Below are positions 1 to 9,173 of a stretch of 40,784 bases of DNA, in pieces. A program made the position numbers and the translations under genes. Below the pieces are notes generated by a model, which searched no databases, was not told where the DNA came from, and saw only the letters and a program-made list of their open reading frames with translations. The DNA is from Sphingobium sp. GTDB lineage: Bacteria; Pseudomonadota; Alphaproteobacteria; Sphingomonadales; Sphingomonadaceae. Numbering within the stretch: the first letter of the stretch is position 1; every line of letters begins with the position of its first letter. The stretch spans positions 1 to 40,784 of the forward strand of contig JACESO010000018.1 in NCBI GenBank assembly GCA_013911745.1, in the 5' to 3' direction.

Positions 1-1352
1 ATCATCAGCAATTCAGTCATGGGATTTCGCTCGGTGAAGCGACCCGCACCTGGGCCAAGATCGCGGCGCTGAGCTTCGGCGGTCCGGCCGGGCAGATCGC
101 CGTGATGCATCGGTTGCTGGTGGAGGAAAAACGCTGGATCGGTGAGGAACGTTTTCTCCATGCGCTGAACTATTGCATGCTGCTTCCGGGGCCAGAGGCG
201 CAGCAGCTCGCCATCTACATCGGCTGGCTGCTGCATCGGACGAAGGGCGGCCTCATCGCCGGAACGTTGTTCGTACTGCCGGGCTTCCTCGCCATATTGG
301 CGCTGAGCTACGTCTATGTGCTGCTGGGCCATGTGCCCCTGGTAGAGGGCCTGTTCTTCGGTTTGAAGGCAGCGGTGCTGGCTGTCGTCGTACAGGCGGT
401 GGTGCGGGTGGGATCGCGCGCGCTCAAAAACGGGTCGATGCGCATGATCGCCGCGATCGCGTTCGTCGCCATCTTCTTTCTCGGCGCGCCTTTCCCCCTC
501 ATCATTCTGGCGGCCGGGATCGCAGGCTATGCCGGCGGCCGTCTGGGCTTGCGCGCGTTCCAGGGCGGGGCATCGCATGGACAGGCCGGCGGCACCATCG
601 TCCATGACCGCGAAACCGCATTGGGCGAGCAACTGCCTGCCCACGCGCGTCCCAAGCCGGGCTGGTCGATCCGCATGGCACTGACGCTGCTCATTCTGTG
701 GCTCGCGCCGGTGCTGGCGCTGTACCTGATCCTAGGGCCCGATGACGTATTCACCCGCATCGCCGGCTTCTTCAGCCAGATGGCGGTGGTGACGTTCGGC
801 GGTGCCTATGCCGTGCTGGCCTATGTCGCGCAGGAAGCGGTTGGCACCTTCGGCTGGCTACGGCCGGGCGAGATGCTCGATGGGCTCGGCATGGCGGAAA
901 CGACGCCCGGCCCGCTGATCATGGTGACGCAGTTCGTGGGCTTTCTGGCGGCGTTCCGCGATGCAGGCACCCTGAACCCGCTGGCGGCCGCCACCTTGGG
1001 CGCGATCCTGACAACATGGGTGACCTTCGTTCCCTGCTTCCTCTGGATCTTCGCCGGGGCGCCCTTCATCGAAAGGATGCGCGGCAACAGGGCGCTGTCC
1101 GCTGCCCTGACGGCAATCACCGCTGCGGTCGTGGGCGTGATCCTGAACCTGGCGCTCTGGTTCGCGATCCATACGTTGTTCCGGGAGGTCAAGCGGGTCG
1201 CCACGGTCGACCTGCCGGTATTGGCATCGGTAAACCCGCCCGCCCTGCTGTTGTCCGCCGCCGCCCTTGTCGCGGTGCTCCGGTTCAAGGCAGGCATCCT
1301 CACGGTGCTTGGCACCTGCGCCGCAGCAGGTGCGGCCTATATGCTGCTTTAA
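1..1352 (+). CDS. chrA: Chromate transporter ChrA, 5' end cut by window edge
   Basis: This is a membrane transporter of the CHR family, which exports chromate by an ion-coupled mechanism in characterised members. The reading frame is open from the first bases of the window, and the residues before the internal GTG/ATG at 102-107 (SLGEATRTWAKIAALSFGGPAGQIA) are typical CHR N-terminal sequence, so the real start lies left of the window. The protein is the long, two-domain type: the FGGPAGQ motif and a PGPEAQQLA motif lie in the first half, and the related FGGAYAVLAYVAQ and TTPGPLIMVTQFVGF motifs in the second half, about 240 residues later. Several hydrophobic membrane segments are evident. The gene converges on the deacetylase gene and has no evident link to the carbohydrate genes; it probably marks the left border of that locus. 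The family call is sure, the substrate less so. Confidence 0.9.
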   Translation, partial: HQQFSHGISLGEATRTWAKIAALSFGGPAGQIAVMHRLLVEEKRWIGEERFLHALNYCMLLPGPEAQQLAIYIGWLLHRTKGGLIAGTLFVLPGFLAILALSYVYVLLGHVPLVEGLFFGLKAAVLAVVVQAVVRVGSRALKNGSMRMIAAIAFVAIFFLGAPFPLIILAAGIAGYAGGRLGLRAFQGGASHGQAGGTIVHDRETALGEQLPAHARPKPGWSIRMALTLLILWLAPVLALYLILGPDDVFTRIAGFFSQMAVVTFGGAYAVLAYVAQEAVGTFGWLRPGEMLDGLGMAETTPGPLIMVTQFVGFLAAFRDAGTLNPLAAATLGAILTTWVTFVPCFLWIFAGAPFIERMRGNRALSAALTAITAAVVGVILNLALWFAIHTLFREVKRVATVDLPVLASVNPPALLLSAAALVAVLRFKAGILTVLGTCAAAGAAYMLL

Positions 1353-1411
1353 CGCCAGCGCGCGGCGTCCACCGGATGGGCCGGGCCAAACCGCCCTGCT
1401 GTCTATGCTCT

Positions 1412-2209
1412 TCAGCGGGCGGCATAGTCCATCACGGTCATGAGTGGTGCTACCCAGATGGTCGCCGTGTTCTGCTTGAGATAGGCAAGCAGCTGCGCAT
1501 GTGCCTCACCATTCACTTTCAGATAGTCGCCGCCGACGCCGTGAAAGCCGATGATCAGCAGGCCGCCGTCGCGCCTGGCTTTTTCGACCGCGGCGATCAT
1601 ATCGACTCCGCTGGCCTTTTCGTCGAACCAGATGCAGGGCAGGTTCATCGGGTCCAGTGCCCCATCGCTCGCCCCATCGGCACTTCGGGTATAACGAACC
1701 AGACCGCTGGCTCGAAGTGCGGGTAGATAGTCCTCGCCCCCGGCCAGATGCTGTCCGCACGGCGTTGCGAGACCGTGCTGAAGCTTTCCGTCGATCGCCG
1801 TCAGCATGCTGTTCATCGTGCGGATTTCCGCGAGCATCATTTCCATGTCATAGGAATCGCTGGTGTCCAGCCTGCGCGCCGGCGGATAGCTGGATTTCGG
1901 ACAGGCATGGCGAACCGTATGATTGCCAAGCTCATGACCTTCTGCAGCGGCCGCGCGCCATCTTCCGATCTGTTCCGGACGAATCTGGCTGCCGATCAGG
2001 AAAAACGTGCCTTTCAGACCAGCCGCATCCAGGGCGGGCAATGCGATATCGAGTTGCGAAGGCAACGAGTCGTCGTAAGTCAAAACTACGGCGGTCTTCC
2101 TGCCGCCGGGCCACGGGCCGGTTTGGACCTGTGCCTGGGCCTGTACGGTGAACAGGCACACGCCCGCCAGAATCGAACCGAGCCGTACCTGAGCGCTTCC
2201 CTTTCGCAT
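1412..2209 (-). CDS. Secreted polysaccharide deacetylase (NodB/CE4-like)
   Basis: A 265-residue protein with a Sec-type signal peptide (about residues 1-26, ending AQAQ) and a NodB homology domain. The metal-site motifs are visible: TYDD at 44-47 (family usually TFDD) and H-T-V-R-H at 97-101. A GFHG motif near the C-terminus probably corresponds to the late histidine motif. Such enzymes remove acetyl groups from polysaccharides (xylan, chitin, peptidoglycan) in the periplasm or outside the cell. The ATG follows a strong GGGGGGAGG ribosome site. It is divergently placed from the esterase-GH2 pair starting at 2413, so both may share the 2210-2412 control region. A role in deacetylating the plant glycan is inferred from context; peptidoglycan or other substrates remain possible. 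Confidence 0.8.
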   Translation of the reverse strand: MRKGSAQVRLGSILAGVCLFTVQAQAQVQTGPWPGGRKTAVVLTYDDSLPSQLDIALPALDAAGLKGTFFLIGSQIRPEQIGRWRAAAAEGHELGNHTVRHACPKSSYPPARRLDTSDSYDMEMMLAEIRTMNSMLTAIDGKLQHGLATPCGQHLAGGEDYLPALRASGLVRYTRSADGASDGALDPMNLPCIWFDEKASGVDMIAAVEKARRDGGLLIIGFHGVGGDYLKVNGEAHAQLLAYLKQNTATIWVAPLMTVMDYAAR

Positions 2210-2412
2210 TCTGAACCTCCCCCCAACACATCCTCACGACAACAACCATTTTTGTATATAACTCAGACTAGCTTGCATACTGTACCACCAGGTGCGACCA
2301 ATCTCGGCGCGCGTTGACCGTTACGGCGCTTTCCCATACTCATACAAAATAGAACGCCTAGAGGAATTATGACCGACAGATTTGTCTTGGCCCATGTTCG
2401 AAAGAAGGTAGC

Positions 2413-3390
2413 GTGACGCTGAACCGTCGCACTTTCATCGGTGTCGGCGCGGCGATTGGCGTGACACCGGCTCTCGCACATGCGGCCAAGCCGCGCACAG
2501 CCGAAACGCTTGAACTCTGGCCCGGCGCTCCCCCCGGCAAGAATCCCGATGTGCCGATTGAACGCCGAGTTGAAAACCAGTCTCGCAACCCCAACACGCC
2601 CGACCGCTGGATAAGCAGCATCGACCAGCCGAGCATCCAAGTCTGGCGCCCGTCCAAGCCCAATGGCGCGGGGGTGCTTTTGGTGCCGGGCGGTTCCTAT
2701 GCCTTCCTGGCCTATGACAATGAAGGGGTCAGCCAGGCGGAATGGCTCAATGCGCTGGGCATTACCGCCTTCATCCTTTCCTACCGCCTCCCGGGCGAAG
2801 GGTGGCACAATCGCGGCGTGGTGCCGTTGCAGGACGCGCAGCGCGCCATGCGCATCATCCGGCACAATGCAACAAAGTTCGGCATCGATGCGCGCCGGGT
2901 CGCCGTGCTGGGCTTTTCCGCAGGCGGCCACCTTGCAGGGTCGCTCGCGACCCGGTTCGATGAGAGGATTTATGCCCCCATCGATGGCGTTGACGACCTG
3001 TCGGCTCGCCCTGACCTGGCCGGGCTGATCTATCCCGTCATCAGCCTTGAGGCTGATTTCACCCATGCCGGATCGCGCGACAATCTGCTGGGCCAGGGGG
3101 CGTCGCCGCAAGCCTTGAACATGGCTTCCGTCAACCGGCGCGTGACGGCCGGTACGCCGCCCGTTTTCCTGCTCAGTACGGGGGATGACGGCGCGGTCCC
3201 GCCGGCCAACAGCATCGCCATGTATGATGCGATGCGGGCCGCCAGACGGCCCGTGGCGCTCCATATCTTCGAGAGCGGGGGACATGGCTTCGGCGTCCGG
3301 CTGCCCTCCAGTCAGCCAGCCTCTATCTGGCCGAAGCTCTTCACGGCCTTCGCCGCCAGCCACGGCTTGATCCCCGCATCGTTGCCGTAG
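2413..3390 (+). CDS. Alpha/beta-hydrolase carbohydrate esterase, Tat signal
   Basis: A 325-residue alpha/beta hydrolase of the acetylxylan-esterase/BD-FAE-like type. It begins at GTG with AAAGAAGG seven to eight bases upstream. The N-terminus NRRTFIG followed by a hydrophobic stretch is a twin-arginine signal. The nucleophile elbow is G-F-S-A-G-G with Ser169, an oxyanion-hole strand VPGGSY lies at 91-96, and the likely acid and base are in STGDDGAVPP and ESGGHGFG near the C-terminus. Family members remove acetyl or other acyl groups from plant oligosaccharides. It is 55 bases upstream of the GH2 gene on the same strand and probably co-transcribed. Exact ester specificity cannot be read from sequence. 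Confidence 0.85.
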   Translation: MTLNRRTFIGVGAAIGVTPALAHAAKPRTAETLELWPGAPPGKNPDVPIERRVENQSRNPNTPDRWISSIDQPSIQVWRPSKPNGAGVLLVPGGSYAFLAYDNEGVSQAEWLNALGITAFILSYRLPGEGWHNRGVVPLQDAQRAMRIIRHNATKFGIDARRVAVLGFSAGGHLAGSLATRFDERIYAPIDGVDDLSARPDLAGLIYPVISLEADFTHAGSRDNLLGQGASPQALNMASVNRRVTAGTPPVFLLSTGDDGAVPPANSIAMYDAMRAARRPVALHIFESGGHGFGVRLPSSQPASIWPKLFTAFAASHGLIPASLP

Positions 3391-3445
3391 CGTCCGCGCG
3401 GCGGGAACAGTCCAGCGACCATATCGACGAGGGAACATATCACCG

Positions 3446-6340
3446 ATGGAACGCCGCGAATTTCTCGCCTCGATCGGCAGCGCCGCCGCTGTGGCTCCGC
3501 TCGCGAAAGCCCATGGCGGCGTTCCCGTTGGAAGGGCCGCCCCCGATCTGCCGATGCCGCCTTCTCGCGACACGATGCCCATGCGCCCCGAGCCCGAAGA
3601 GCCCGGCAAGCTGCTGCTCGACAAGGCCTGGCAATTTCATCAGGGCGATATCCCCTTTCCCACCATAAAGGGACATGGCTGGACCTATGCCAACGCCAAG
3701 GCCGGCCAAGCCCAAGGCGCGGCAGCGATCAATTTCGATGATTCTGACTGGCCGCTGGTCAACCTGCCGCATGACTGGGCGGTAGACATGCCCTTTGATC
3801 CCGACGCGAACCCCTCGCAGGGCTATCGGCAGCGCGGCTATGCCTGGTATCGGCGGGCCTTGCGATTGGACCCGGCGGACCGCGGCAAATATCTCGAACT
3901 GCAATTTGGTGCGATCTCCACCAATGCCACGATCTGGGTCAACGGATCGGTCGCCGCCCATAATTGGAGTGGATATAATTCCATCTATATCGACCTTACG
4001 CCAATGGCGCGTTTCGGCGACGATCTCAACACCATCGCAATCCGTGTCGACGCGGAGAGGATGGAGGGCTGGTGGTATGAGGGTGCCGGCCTTTACCGCC
4101 ACGCCTGGCTGGTAAAGCGGCCGGCGGTGCATATTCAGACGGACGGCATCCACGCCGATCCCCGCCTGGACGCTGACGGTCGATGGACCGTGCCGATCAC
4201 AGCGTCGCTATCCAGCATCCTCAAGGCCGAAGCTGCCGCGACGCTCGTCGCAACGCTTAGTGATGCCGAGGGCCGCGCTGTCGCCACGGGCAAGGTGGAA
4301 ACAAAGGTTCCGCCGCTGGGGAGCGCAGAAGCGAAACTTGAGCTGGCGGTCCCCTCGCCTCGCCTTTGGTCCGTCAGCGACCCCAATCTCTATACGCTGC
4401 GGCTTTCCCTTGCCGGTCCGGGCGAGGCCACGGATCGGCGCATGCAGCGGATCGGCTTTCGCACCCTTCGCTTCGATGCCGACAAGGGCTTCTTCCTCAA
4501 CGGCGAGCCACTCAAGATCAAGGGCACCTGCAATCATCAGGACCATGCCGGCGTTGGTGTCGCGGTTCCCGATGCATTGTGGGAATGGCGAATCCGCAGG
4601 CTCAAGGACATGGGCTCCAACGCCATTCGTTGTTCGCACAATGCGCCGCCGGTCGAGCTGCTCGACGCCTGCGATCGCCTTGGCATGCTGGTCATGGACG
4701 AGAACCGCAATTTCAATACCAGCCCCGACTATATGGAGCAATTGCGATGGCTGGTGCGGCGAGACCGCAACCGGCCCAGCGTCATCATGTGGTCGGTGTT
4801 CAACGAAGAGCCGATGCAGGGCAGCGAGGCCGGCTATGAAATGGTCCGTCGCATGGCGAGTGAGGTCAAGGCGCTCGATCCGAGCCGCCCTGTCACCGCC
4901 GCCATGAACGCGGGCCTCTTCGCACCCCATAATGTCAGTCAGGCGGTCGATGTGGTTGGCTTCAACTACCAGCCCGGCCTGTACGACCGGTTTCACGCAG
5001 CGCATCCTAACGTGCCCATCACCAGTTCAGAAGACACCAGCGCTTTCATGACGCGCGGAGCCTTTCAGACCGATGCCGCCAATCACGTCTTCGCCTCCTA
5101 CGACGACGAGCGATCCAGCTGGGGCAACACGCATCGCGAGGCCTGGAAGGCGGTCGCCACGCGCCCGTTTGTGGCCGGGGCCTTCGTCTGGACCGGCTTC
5201 GATTATCGCGGCGAACCCACCCCCTATGAGTGGCCTTCCGCATCGAGCTTTTTCGGCATCATGGATCTGTGCGGTTTCCCCAAGACCGCATATTGGCTGC
5301 ACCGAGCCCAATGGATCGACGACCGGCCCTTGCTCGATCTGGCCCCCCATTGGAATTGGGCCGGACGCGAAGGCGAGCCGATTACGGTAATGGCAATGAC
5401 GAATGTCGAGCGCGTCGCCCTGTTCCTGAATGGACGCCCGCTAGGCGAAAAGACCGTCGACCGGTTCGAGATGCCGCGCTGGCTGGTTCCCTGGGCGCCG
5501 GGGCGGCTGGAGGCAATGGGCTATCGCGCCGGGCGACAGGTGGCGCGCTACTCCGTGGAGACCACAGGTGCACCCGTCGCTCTGCGCCTAACGCCTGACC
5601 GGACCATCATGGCCGGCGACGGCGAGGATGCCCAGCCGATCACCGTCGACGCCATCGACGCTCAGGGACGGCACGTCCCCACCGCACAGCTTCCCGTTCG
5701 CTTCGCAATTTCCGGGGGCAGCATCATCGGCGTGGGCAATGGCGATCCTAACAGCCACGAGCCCGAAAAAGGCGATAGTCGCACTTTGTTCAACGGGCTG
5801 GCGCAAGTCATCGTGCGGGCCGATGCCCGACGGGGACCGCTGCGCATCACTGCCGATGCGCTCGGCGTCAGAACCGGGCAGGCAAGCATTGCGCGCGTCG
5901 AAGCCAGCCCCCGAGCACAGGTCGCGCCGACTCCGTCGGTGCAGACGCTTGAAGGATGGCGGCAATCCCCGGCATCGCCGGAGAAGCCAGATCCAATGCG
6001 CAAGCCGGTTGACTCCGACATGAACAGTTGGCTGTGGCTTGGCACGGGCCAGATCGAAGCGGCGCAGGGCGAAGGCCAATGGATGTCGCTCCGCGCCACC
6101 TTCACCGCCCGGCGGCGGGTGCAGGCCAACGGCGGAACCTTGCGCTTCGGCGGCATCGTCGGTCGCGCCGAAATCTGGCTCGACGGGCGCAAGGTCGCTG
6201 AGAAGCCCGATTTCCCTGAGGCTCCACTGGACGTGGCCGTGCCAGCGGGAAGCGCTGAACATGTCGTCACGCTGCTGGTGGAAAGTCGCCCCGGCCTGAT
6301 CGGCGGACTTTCGCAGCCGGCGACGGTCGGCGCGAAATAG
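3446..6340 (+). CDS. GH2 family beta-galactosidase-like glycosidase with DUF4982, Tat signal
   Basis: A 964-residue glycoside hydrolase family 2 protein, expected to act on terminal beta-galactosides or related beta-glycosides in the periplasm. The N-terminus ERREFLASIG is a Tat signal. In order: GH2 sugar-binding jelly roll (about 55-225, with LPHDW and the GWWYEGAGLYR motif), Ig-like domain (230-340), TIM barrel (345-640), a DUF4982-type beta domain (about 640-710, TNVERVALFLNG), an Ig-like stretch and a C-terminal jelly-roll-like domain. The acid/base is Glu454 in SVFNEEP. The likely nucleophile is Glu529 in TSSEDTSAF, the form common in DUF4982-containing GH2 proteins rather than the EYG form of LacZ. 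It sits in tandem after the esterase and ends at a convergent terminator hairpin. Whether it is a galactosidase, glucuronidase or other enzyme is inferred only. Confidence 0.88.
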   Translation: MERREFLASIGSAAAVAPLAKAHGGVPVGRAAPDLPMPPSRDTMPMRPEPEEPGKLLLDKAWQFHQGDIPFPTIKGHGWTYANAKAGQAQGAAAINFDDSDWPLVNLPHDWAVDMPFDPDANPSQGYRQRGYAWYRRALRLDPADRGKYLELQFGAISTNATIWVNGSVAAHNWSGYNSIYIDLTPMARFGDDLNTIAIRVDAERMEGWWYEGAGLYRHAWLVKRPAVHIQTDGIHADPRLDADGRWTVPITASLSSILKAEAAATLVATLSDAEGRAVATGKVETKVPPLGSAEAKLELAVPSPRLWSVSDPNLYTLRLSLAGPGEATDRRMQRIGFRTLRFDADKGFFLNGEPLKIKGTCNHQDHAGVGVAVPDALWEWRIRRLKDMGSNAIRCSHNAPPVELLDACDRLGMLVMDENRNFNTSPDYMEQLRWLVRRDRNRPSVIMWSVFNEEPMQGSEAGYEMVRRMASEVKALDPSRPVTAAMNAGLFAPHNVSQAVDVVGFNYQPGLYDRFHAAHPNVPITSSEDTSAFMTRGAFQTDAANHVFASYDDERSSWGNTHREAWKAVATRPFVAGAFVWTGFDYRGEPTPYEWPSASSFFGIMDLCGFPKTAYWLHRAQWIDDRPLLDLAPHWNWAGREGEPITVMAMTNVERVALFLNGRPLGEKTVDRFEMPRWLVPWAPGRLEAMGYRAGRQVARYSVETTGAPVALRLTPDRTIMAGDGEDAQPITVDAIDAQGRHVPTAQLPVRFAISGGSIIGVGNGDPNSHEPEKGDSRTLFNGLAQVIVRADARRGPLRITADALGVRTGQASIARVEASPRAQVAPTPSVQTLEGWRQSPASPEKPDPMRKPVDSDMNSWLWLGTGQIEAAQGEGQWMSLRATFTARRRVQANGGTLRFGGIVGRAEIWLDGRKVAEKPDFPEAPLDVAVPAGSAEHVVTLLVESRPGLIGGLSQPATVGAK

Positions 6341-6357
6341 GACCGCCCGCGCGGCCT

Positions 6358-6398
6358 GGGTTAAGGCTTTCGCTCTTGCTGAACGACAGCCTTAACCC
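6358..6398. terminator. Convergent hairpin between GH2 and GH51
   Basis: GGGTTAAGGCT at 6358-6368 and its exact reverse complement AGCCTTAACCC at 6388-6398 form an 11-bp stem with a 19-base loop, placed between the convergent ends of the GH2 and GH51 genes. There is no strong T-run on either side, so it may act as a bidirectional transcript end or a stabilising 3' hairpin. Confidence 0.6.
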
Positions 6399-6413
6399 GC
6401 CGCATTTACAAGG

Positions 6414-7943
6414 TCAGTCGATTGCAACCACCGCGACTGCCTTGGCAGGCAGATCGAAGACGAGCTTCCCGCCCGTCATGCGCCCCGAATAGGCCACCGG
6501 TTTTACCGCGTCGGGCTTGTCGAAGCTGTTGTGCGAGTCCATCGCCGTCGCGCTCAACAGCCGCCCCTGCGCCTTGCCGGTAAGATTGGTGGTCACACGC
6601 GCTGACTTTTTCGGATCGAGATTGACCAGCGCCAACCACATCTTCCCGTTCGCATCCTTCGCGGCGGACGCGTCAACCATCGGCAGATCGACATCGCCCA
6701 ATACATAGCGGGGGCCGCTGACCATCGCCGGGAACGGAGTAGCGCCCTGAAATGGCGCATAAAGATCGAACAGATGGTAGGTCGGCGTCAGCGTCATGCG
6801 CCCCTTGTCTGTCAGGATCATCGCCTGCAGAACGTTTACCATCTGCGCAATATTAGCCATCTTCACTCGTTCGGTGTGGCGATGGAAGATGTTGAGCGTG
6901 AGCGCCGCAACCTCGGCGTCGCGCATCGTGTTCTGCTGGTAAAGGAAACCCGGCGTCGATCCCGGTTCCTGATCGTACCAGGTGCCCCATTCATCGACCA
7001 CCAACGCGACGCGCTTCTTTGGATCATGCTTGTCCATGATGGCTTCGTGCTTGGTAATCATGCCATCGAGGGCCATCGCATTGCGCAAGGTCACGGCCCA
7101 TTCCCTTTCGGTGAATCCCGTGGCCTGCCCCTTCTTCGCCCAGTCTCCCGGCATCGTGTAATAATGGAGGCCGATGCCGTCGAAAATCTTGCCGGCCCGG
7201 TCCATCATCACATCGGTCCAGTTGAAGTTGTCGGCGCTTCCGCCGCTCGCCACGCGAAAGCTGCCAGAGGCATGCAGGCGTGCATAGGAGCCGAACTGGC
7301 GACTCAAGTCAGCGGCAAATTCGGGACGCATTTCCCCGCCGCAGCCCCAACTTTCATTGCCAACGCCGATATATTTTACCGTCCACGGCTTGTCGCGGCC
7401 ATTGGCGCGGCGCTCCTGGGCGAGCGTCGATGTTCCGCTGGCAGTCATATATTCCATCCACTGCGCTGTATCGCGCGGTGTGGCAGAGCCCATGTTGGCG
7501 GCAACATAGGCGTCCGCACCGATCAATTCGGAAAAGTTCATGAACTCGTGCGTGCCGAATGCATTGGTCTCGGGCACGCCACCCCAGAACTTGTTCATCC
7601 GCTCGGGTCGCTTTGCCGCCGGTCCGATGCCATCGCGCCAGTCATAATCGTCCGCGAAGCAGCCGCCGGGCCAGCGGATGACAGGCACCTTGATCTTGCG
7701 CAGGGCTTCAATCACGTCCTTGCGGTAGCCATTGATATTGGGGATGTCGGAGTCGGGGCCTACCCAGATACCTTCGTAGATCCCCCGACCCAGATGTTCC
7801 GCAAACTGGCCATAAATGGTGCGTTCGATCTTCGGTCCGGCCTTGGTCGTGTCGACCGACACATCGACCGCGACCTGTGCGCCAACCCCGGAAGCCGTCA
7901 TCAAGGCAGCGACCCCTATAGTCACGCGATGCAACCACTTCAT
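6414..7943 (-). CDS. GH51 alpha-L-arabinofuranosidase
   Basis: A 509-residue family 51 arabinofuranosidase that removes terminal alpha-L-arabinofuranosyl side groups. I chose the ATG at 7943 because GGGGAG lies seven bases upstream and it gives a clean Sec signal peptide (MKWLHRVTIG..., cleaved near ASGVGAQ, about 1-23); an ATG six bases upstream and a longer reading are possible. Family landmarks are the VIRWPGGCFADDYDWRDGIGP segment around 88-108, the acid/base Glu197 in GVGNESWG and the nucleophile Glu317 in VDEWGTW, followed by a C-terminal beta-sandwich. It is downstream of the FadR-type regulator on the same strand, with a 260-base gap carrying an operator-like site. In a xyloglucan setting it would act on arabinosylated side chains; arabinoxylan or arabinan are alternatives. 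Confidence 0.93.
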   Translation of the reverse strand: MKWLHRVTIGVAALMTASGVGAQVAVDVSVDTTKAGPKIERTIYGQFAEHLGRGIYEGIWVGPDSDIPNINGYRKDVIEALRKIKVPVIRWPGGCFADDYDWRDGIGPAAKRPERMNKFWGGVPETNAFGTHEFMNFSELIGADAYVAANMGSATPRDTAQWMEYMTASGTSTLAQERRANGRDKPWTVKYIGVGNESWGCGGEMRPEFAADLSRQFGSYARLHASGSFRVASGGSADNFNWTDVMMDRAGKIFDGIGLHYYTMPGDWAKKGQATGFTEREWAVTLRNAMALDGMITKHEAIMDKHDPKKRVALVVDEWGTWYDQEPGSTPGFLYQQNTMRDAEVAALTLNIFHRHTERVKMANIAQMVNVLQAMILTDKGRMTLTPTYHLFDLYAPFQGATPFPAMVSGPRYVLGDVDLPMVDASAAKDANGKMWLALVNLDPKKSARVTTNLTGKAQGRLLSATAMDSHNSFDKPDAVKPVAYSGRMTGGKLVFDLPAKAVAVVAID

Positions 7944-8112
7944 TCCCATTCTCCCCTCGTCCACTATCCTGTATGAAGGCGAACTGCGGCAATCGGGAAG
8001 CAGGACCATGCGCTGCTATGCTGTGCAGCAGGCATCGGTCAGGTGGGCAACCCATCTGGCCCAGCCTACTCCCCACGATCGGCAGCATCGCTCCTCGAGC
8101 ATGTGGAGGAAT

Positions 8113-8134
8113 AAGTCAGACAAGTCAATCTGAC
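8113..8134 (-). promoter_or_regulatory. Candidate FadR-type operator upstream of GH51
   Basis: Read on the minus strand, 8113-8123 is TTGTCTGACTT, nearly matching the FadR-subfamily pattern TnGTnnnACnA. It also forms part of an inverted repeat, GTCAGA (8115-8120) and TCTGAC (8129-8134) with an 8-base spacer. It lies 170 bases upstream of the GH51 start and downstream of the FadR-type gene. The same core recurs before other operons in the window. Binding is inferred. Confidence 0.5.
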
Positions 8135-8203
8135 CATCTGTGTAGGAAGGGAAAGGAAGACGCCCCTCCACACTCCGCTTTCTACGCGGGTAACGGGGAG
8201 AGT

Positions 8204-8944
8204 TTATCGCGAGTGCACCGCCATCGGTTTGGTGTCCAGCAATGCCAGATGAACCAGGTCGGCCATGGCCTGGCGTGCGGCGTCCGGATCCCCCGCTTTG
8301 ACGCATTCGAACACTCGGCGGTGATCGGGAATCGCATCGCGGCGTAGTGGCGCGACCCGGTGCTTGAAAACAGTGGTCCAGGCGACCGCCGCGCTAACCC
8401 CACCGGTAAGGGTCATCATGAACGGATTTCCAGTAGCTTCAAGCAAAGCTGCGTGGAAATCCTTGTCAGCCTCACGACCGGCTTCCGTTCCCAGCGTGTG
8501 CTTGGTCATGTTGTCGATGGCGGTTTCCATACGCATGACTTGTTCATTGCTGCGCCGTAATGCGGCCAAAGCGGCGGCTTCGGGCTCGACAAAGCGACGT
8601 AGCTCAAAAAGGCTCTCAAGCAAAAATTCGCTTGGTTCGAACTCGAACATCCATTGGAGGACATCGGGGTCCAACAGGTGCCATTTGTCCTGCGAACACA
8701 CCTTCGTCCCTGTTTTCGGGCGGGATTCGACCAGACCCTTTGCCGACAGGATTCGCAAAGACTCACGATATGCTGTCCGAGAAATCTTTAATCGCTCGCT
8801 GGCGTCAACCTCGCCAAGCAGCAACTCCCCCGGCCGGTAGCGCCCAGAAACGATAGCGATGCCGATATCGCGCGCTATGGTGCCGTGTATCCGCAATCTC
8901 TTGCTGTCACCGACGGCGTCCCCCTGGGCGGCTGCCTTCTTCAT
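8204..8944 (-). CDS. FadR/GntR-family transcriptional regulator with FCD domain
   Basis: A 246-residue DNA-binding regulator. The start at 8944 is preferred because GGAAAGG lies six bases upstream; an in-frame ATG at 8977 would add 11 residues. The winged helix-turn-helix spans about residues 17-82 (RIHGTIARDIGIAIVSGRY, then ERLKISRTAYRESLRILSAKGLV and a basic wing RPKTGTKV). The C-terminal half is an all-helical FCD ligand domain with FELRRFVEPEAAALAA and DFHAALLEATGNP. FCD members usually bind sugar acids or other small carboxylates, or sugars, and most repress nearby catabolic genes. Being upstream of GH51, and with TTGTCTNAC sites scattered in front of the glycosidase operons, it is the leading candidate for local regulator. 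The ligand is unknown. Confidence 0.88.
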   Translation of the reverse strand: MKKAAAQGDAVGDSKRLRIHGTIARDIGIAIVSGRYRPGELLLGEVDASERLKISRTAYRESLRILSAKGLVESRPKTGTKVCSQDKWHLLDPDVLQWMFEFEPSEFLLESLFELRRFVEPEAAALAALRRSNEQVMRMETAIDNMTKHTLGTEAGREADKDFHAALLEATGNPFMMTLTGGVSAAVAWTTVFKHRVAPLRRDAIPDHRRVFECVKAGDPDAARQAMADLVHLALLDTKPMAVHSR

Positions 8945-9157
8945 CAACGACCTTTCCAGCGGATAGAGCACAAACACTATATGAGAGACTTGTCGAGGGG
9001 GCAGTTACGCCATTTCTCTCAACATGGGAATAACTCTTAGAACATTTGAAGTCTGATAATAAGCAATCGACATATATTGCGCGTAGTGCAACAGTCAGGT
9101 GTTGATAGATGAAAGTGAATTTTTATATACGAACTAGACACAGGGTATCGAGGCCAG

Positions 9158-9173
9158 ACGTATATGCAAATAC
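9158..9173 (-). promoter_or_regulatory. Isolated copy of the right-arm (IclR-region) motif
   Basis: The minus strand at 9159-9170 reads TTTGCATATACG, identical over 12 bases to 40370-40381 upstream of the fucose operon, but here the right half-site is weak (total GTATTTGCATATACGT). It lies about 215 bases upstream of the FadR-type regulator start. It may link the two regulators or be a chance match. Confidence 0.3.

Noticed and set aside
2251..2285. TTTGTATATAACT and TTGCATACTGTACC as a copy of the IclR-type palindrome
   Set aside because: Only one arm matches in each case and the spacing is wrong, so no operator was called in the deacetylase/esterase divergent promoter.
2263..3624. 453-codon open frame on the minus strand
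   Set aside because: It runs antisense through the esterase and into GH2, both of which show catalytic motifs and signals; arginine-rich, non-family sequence.
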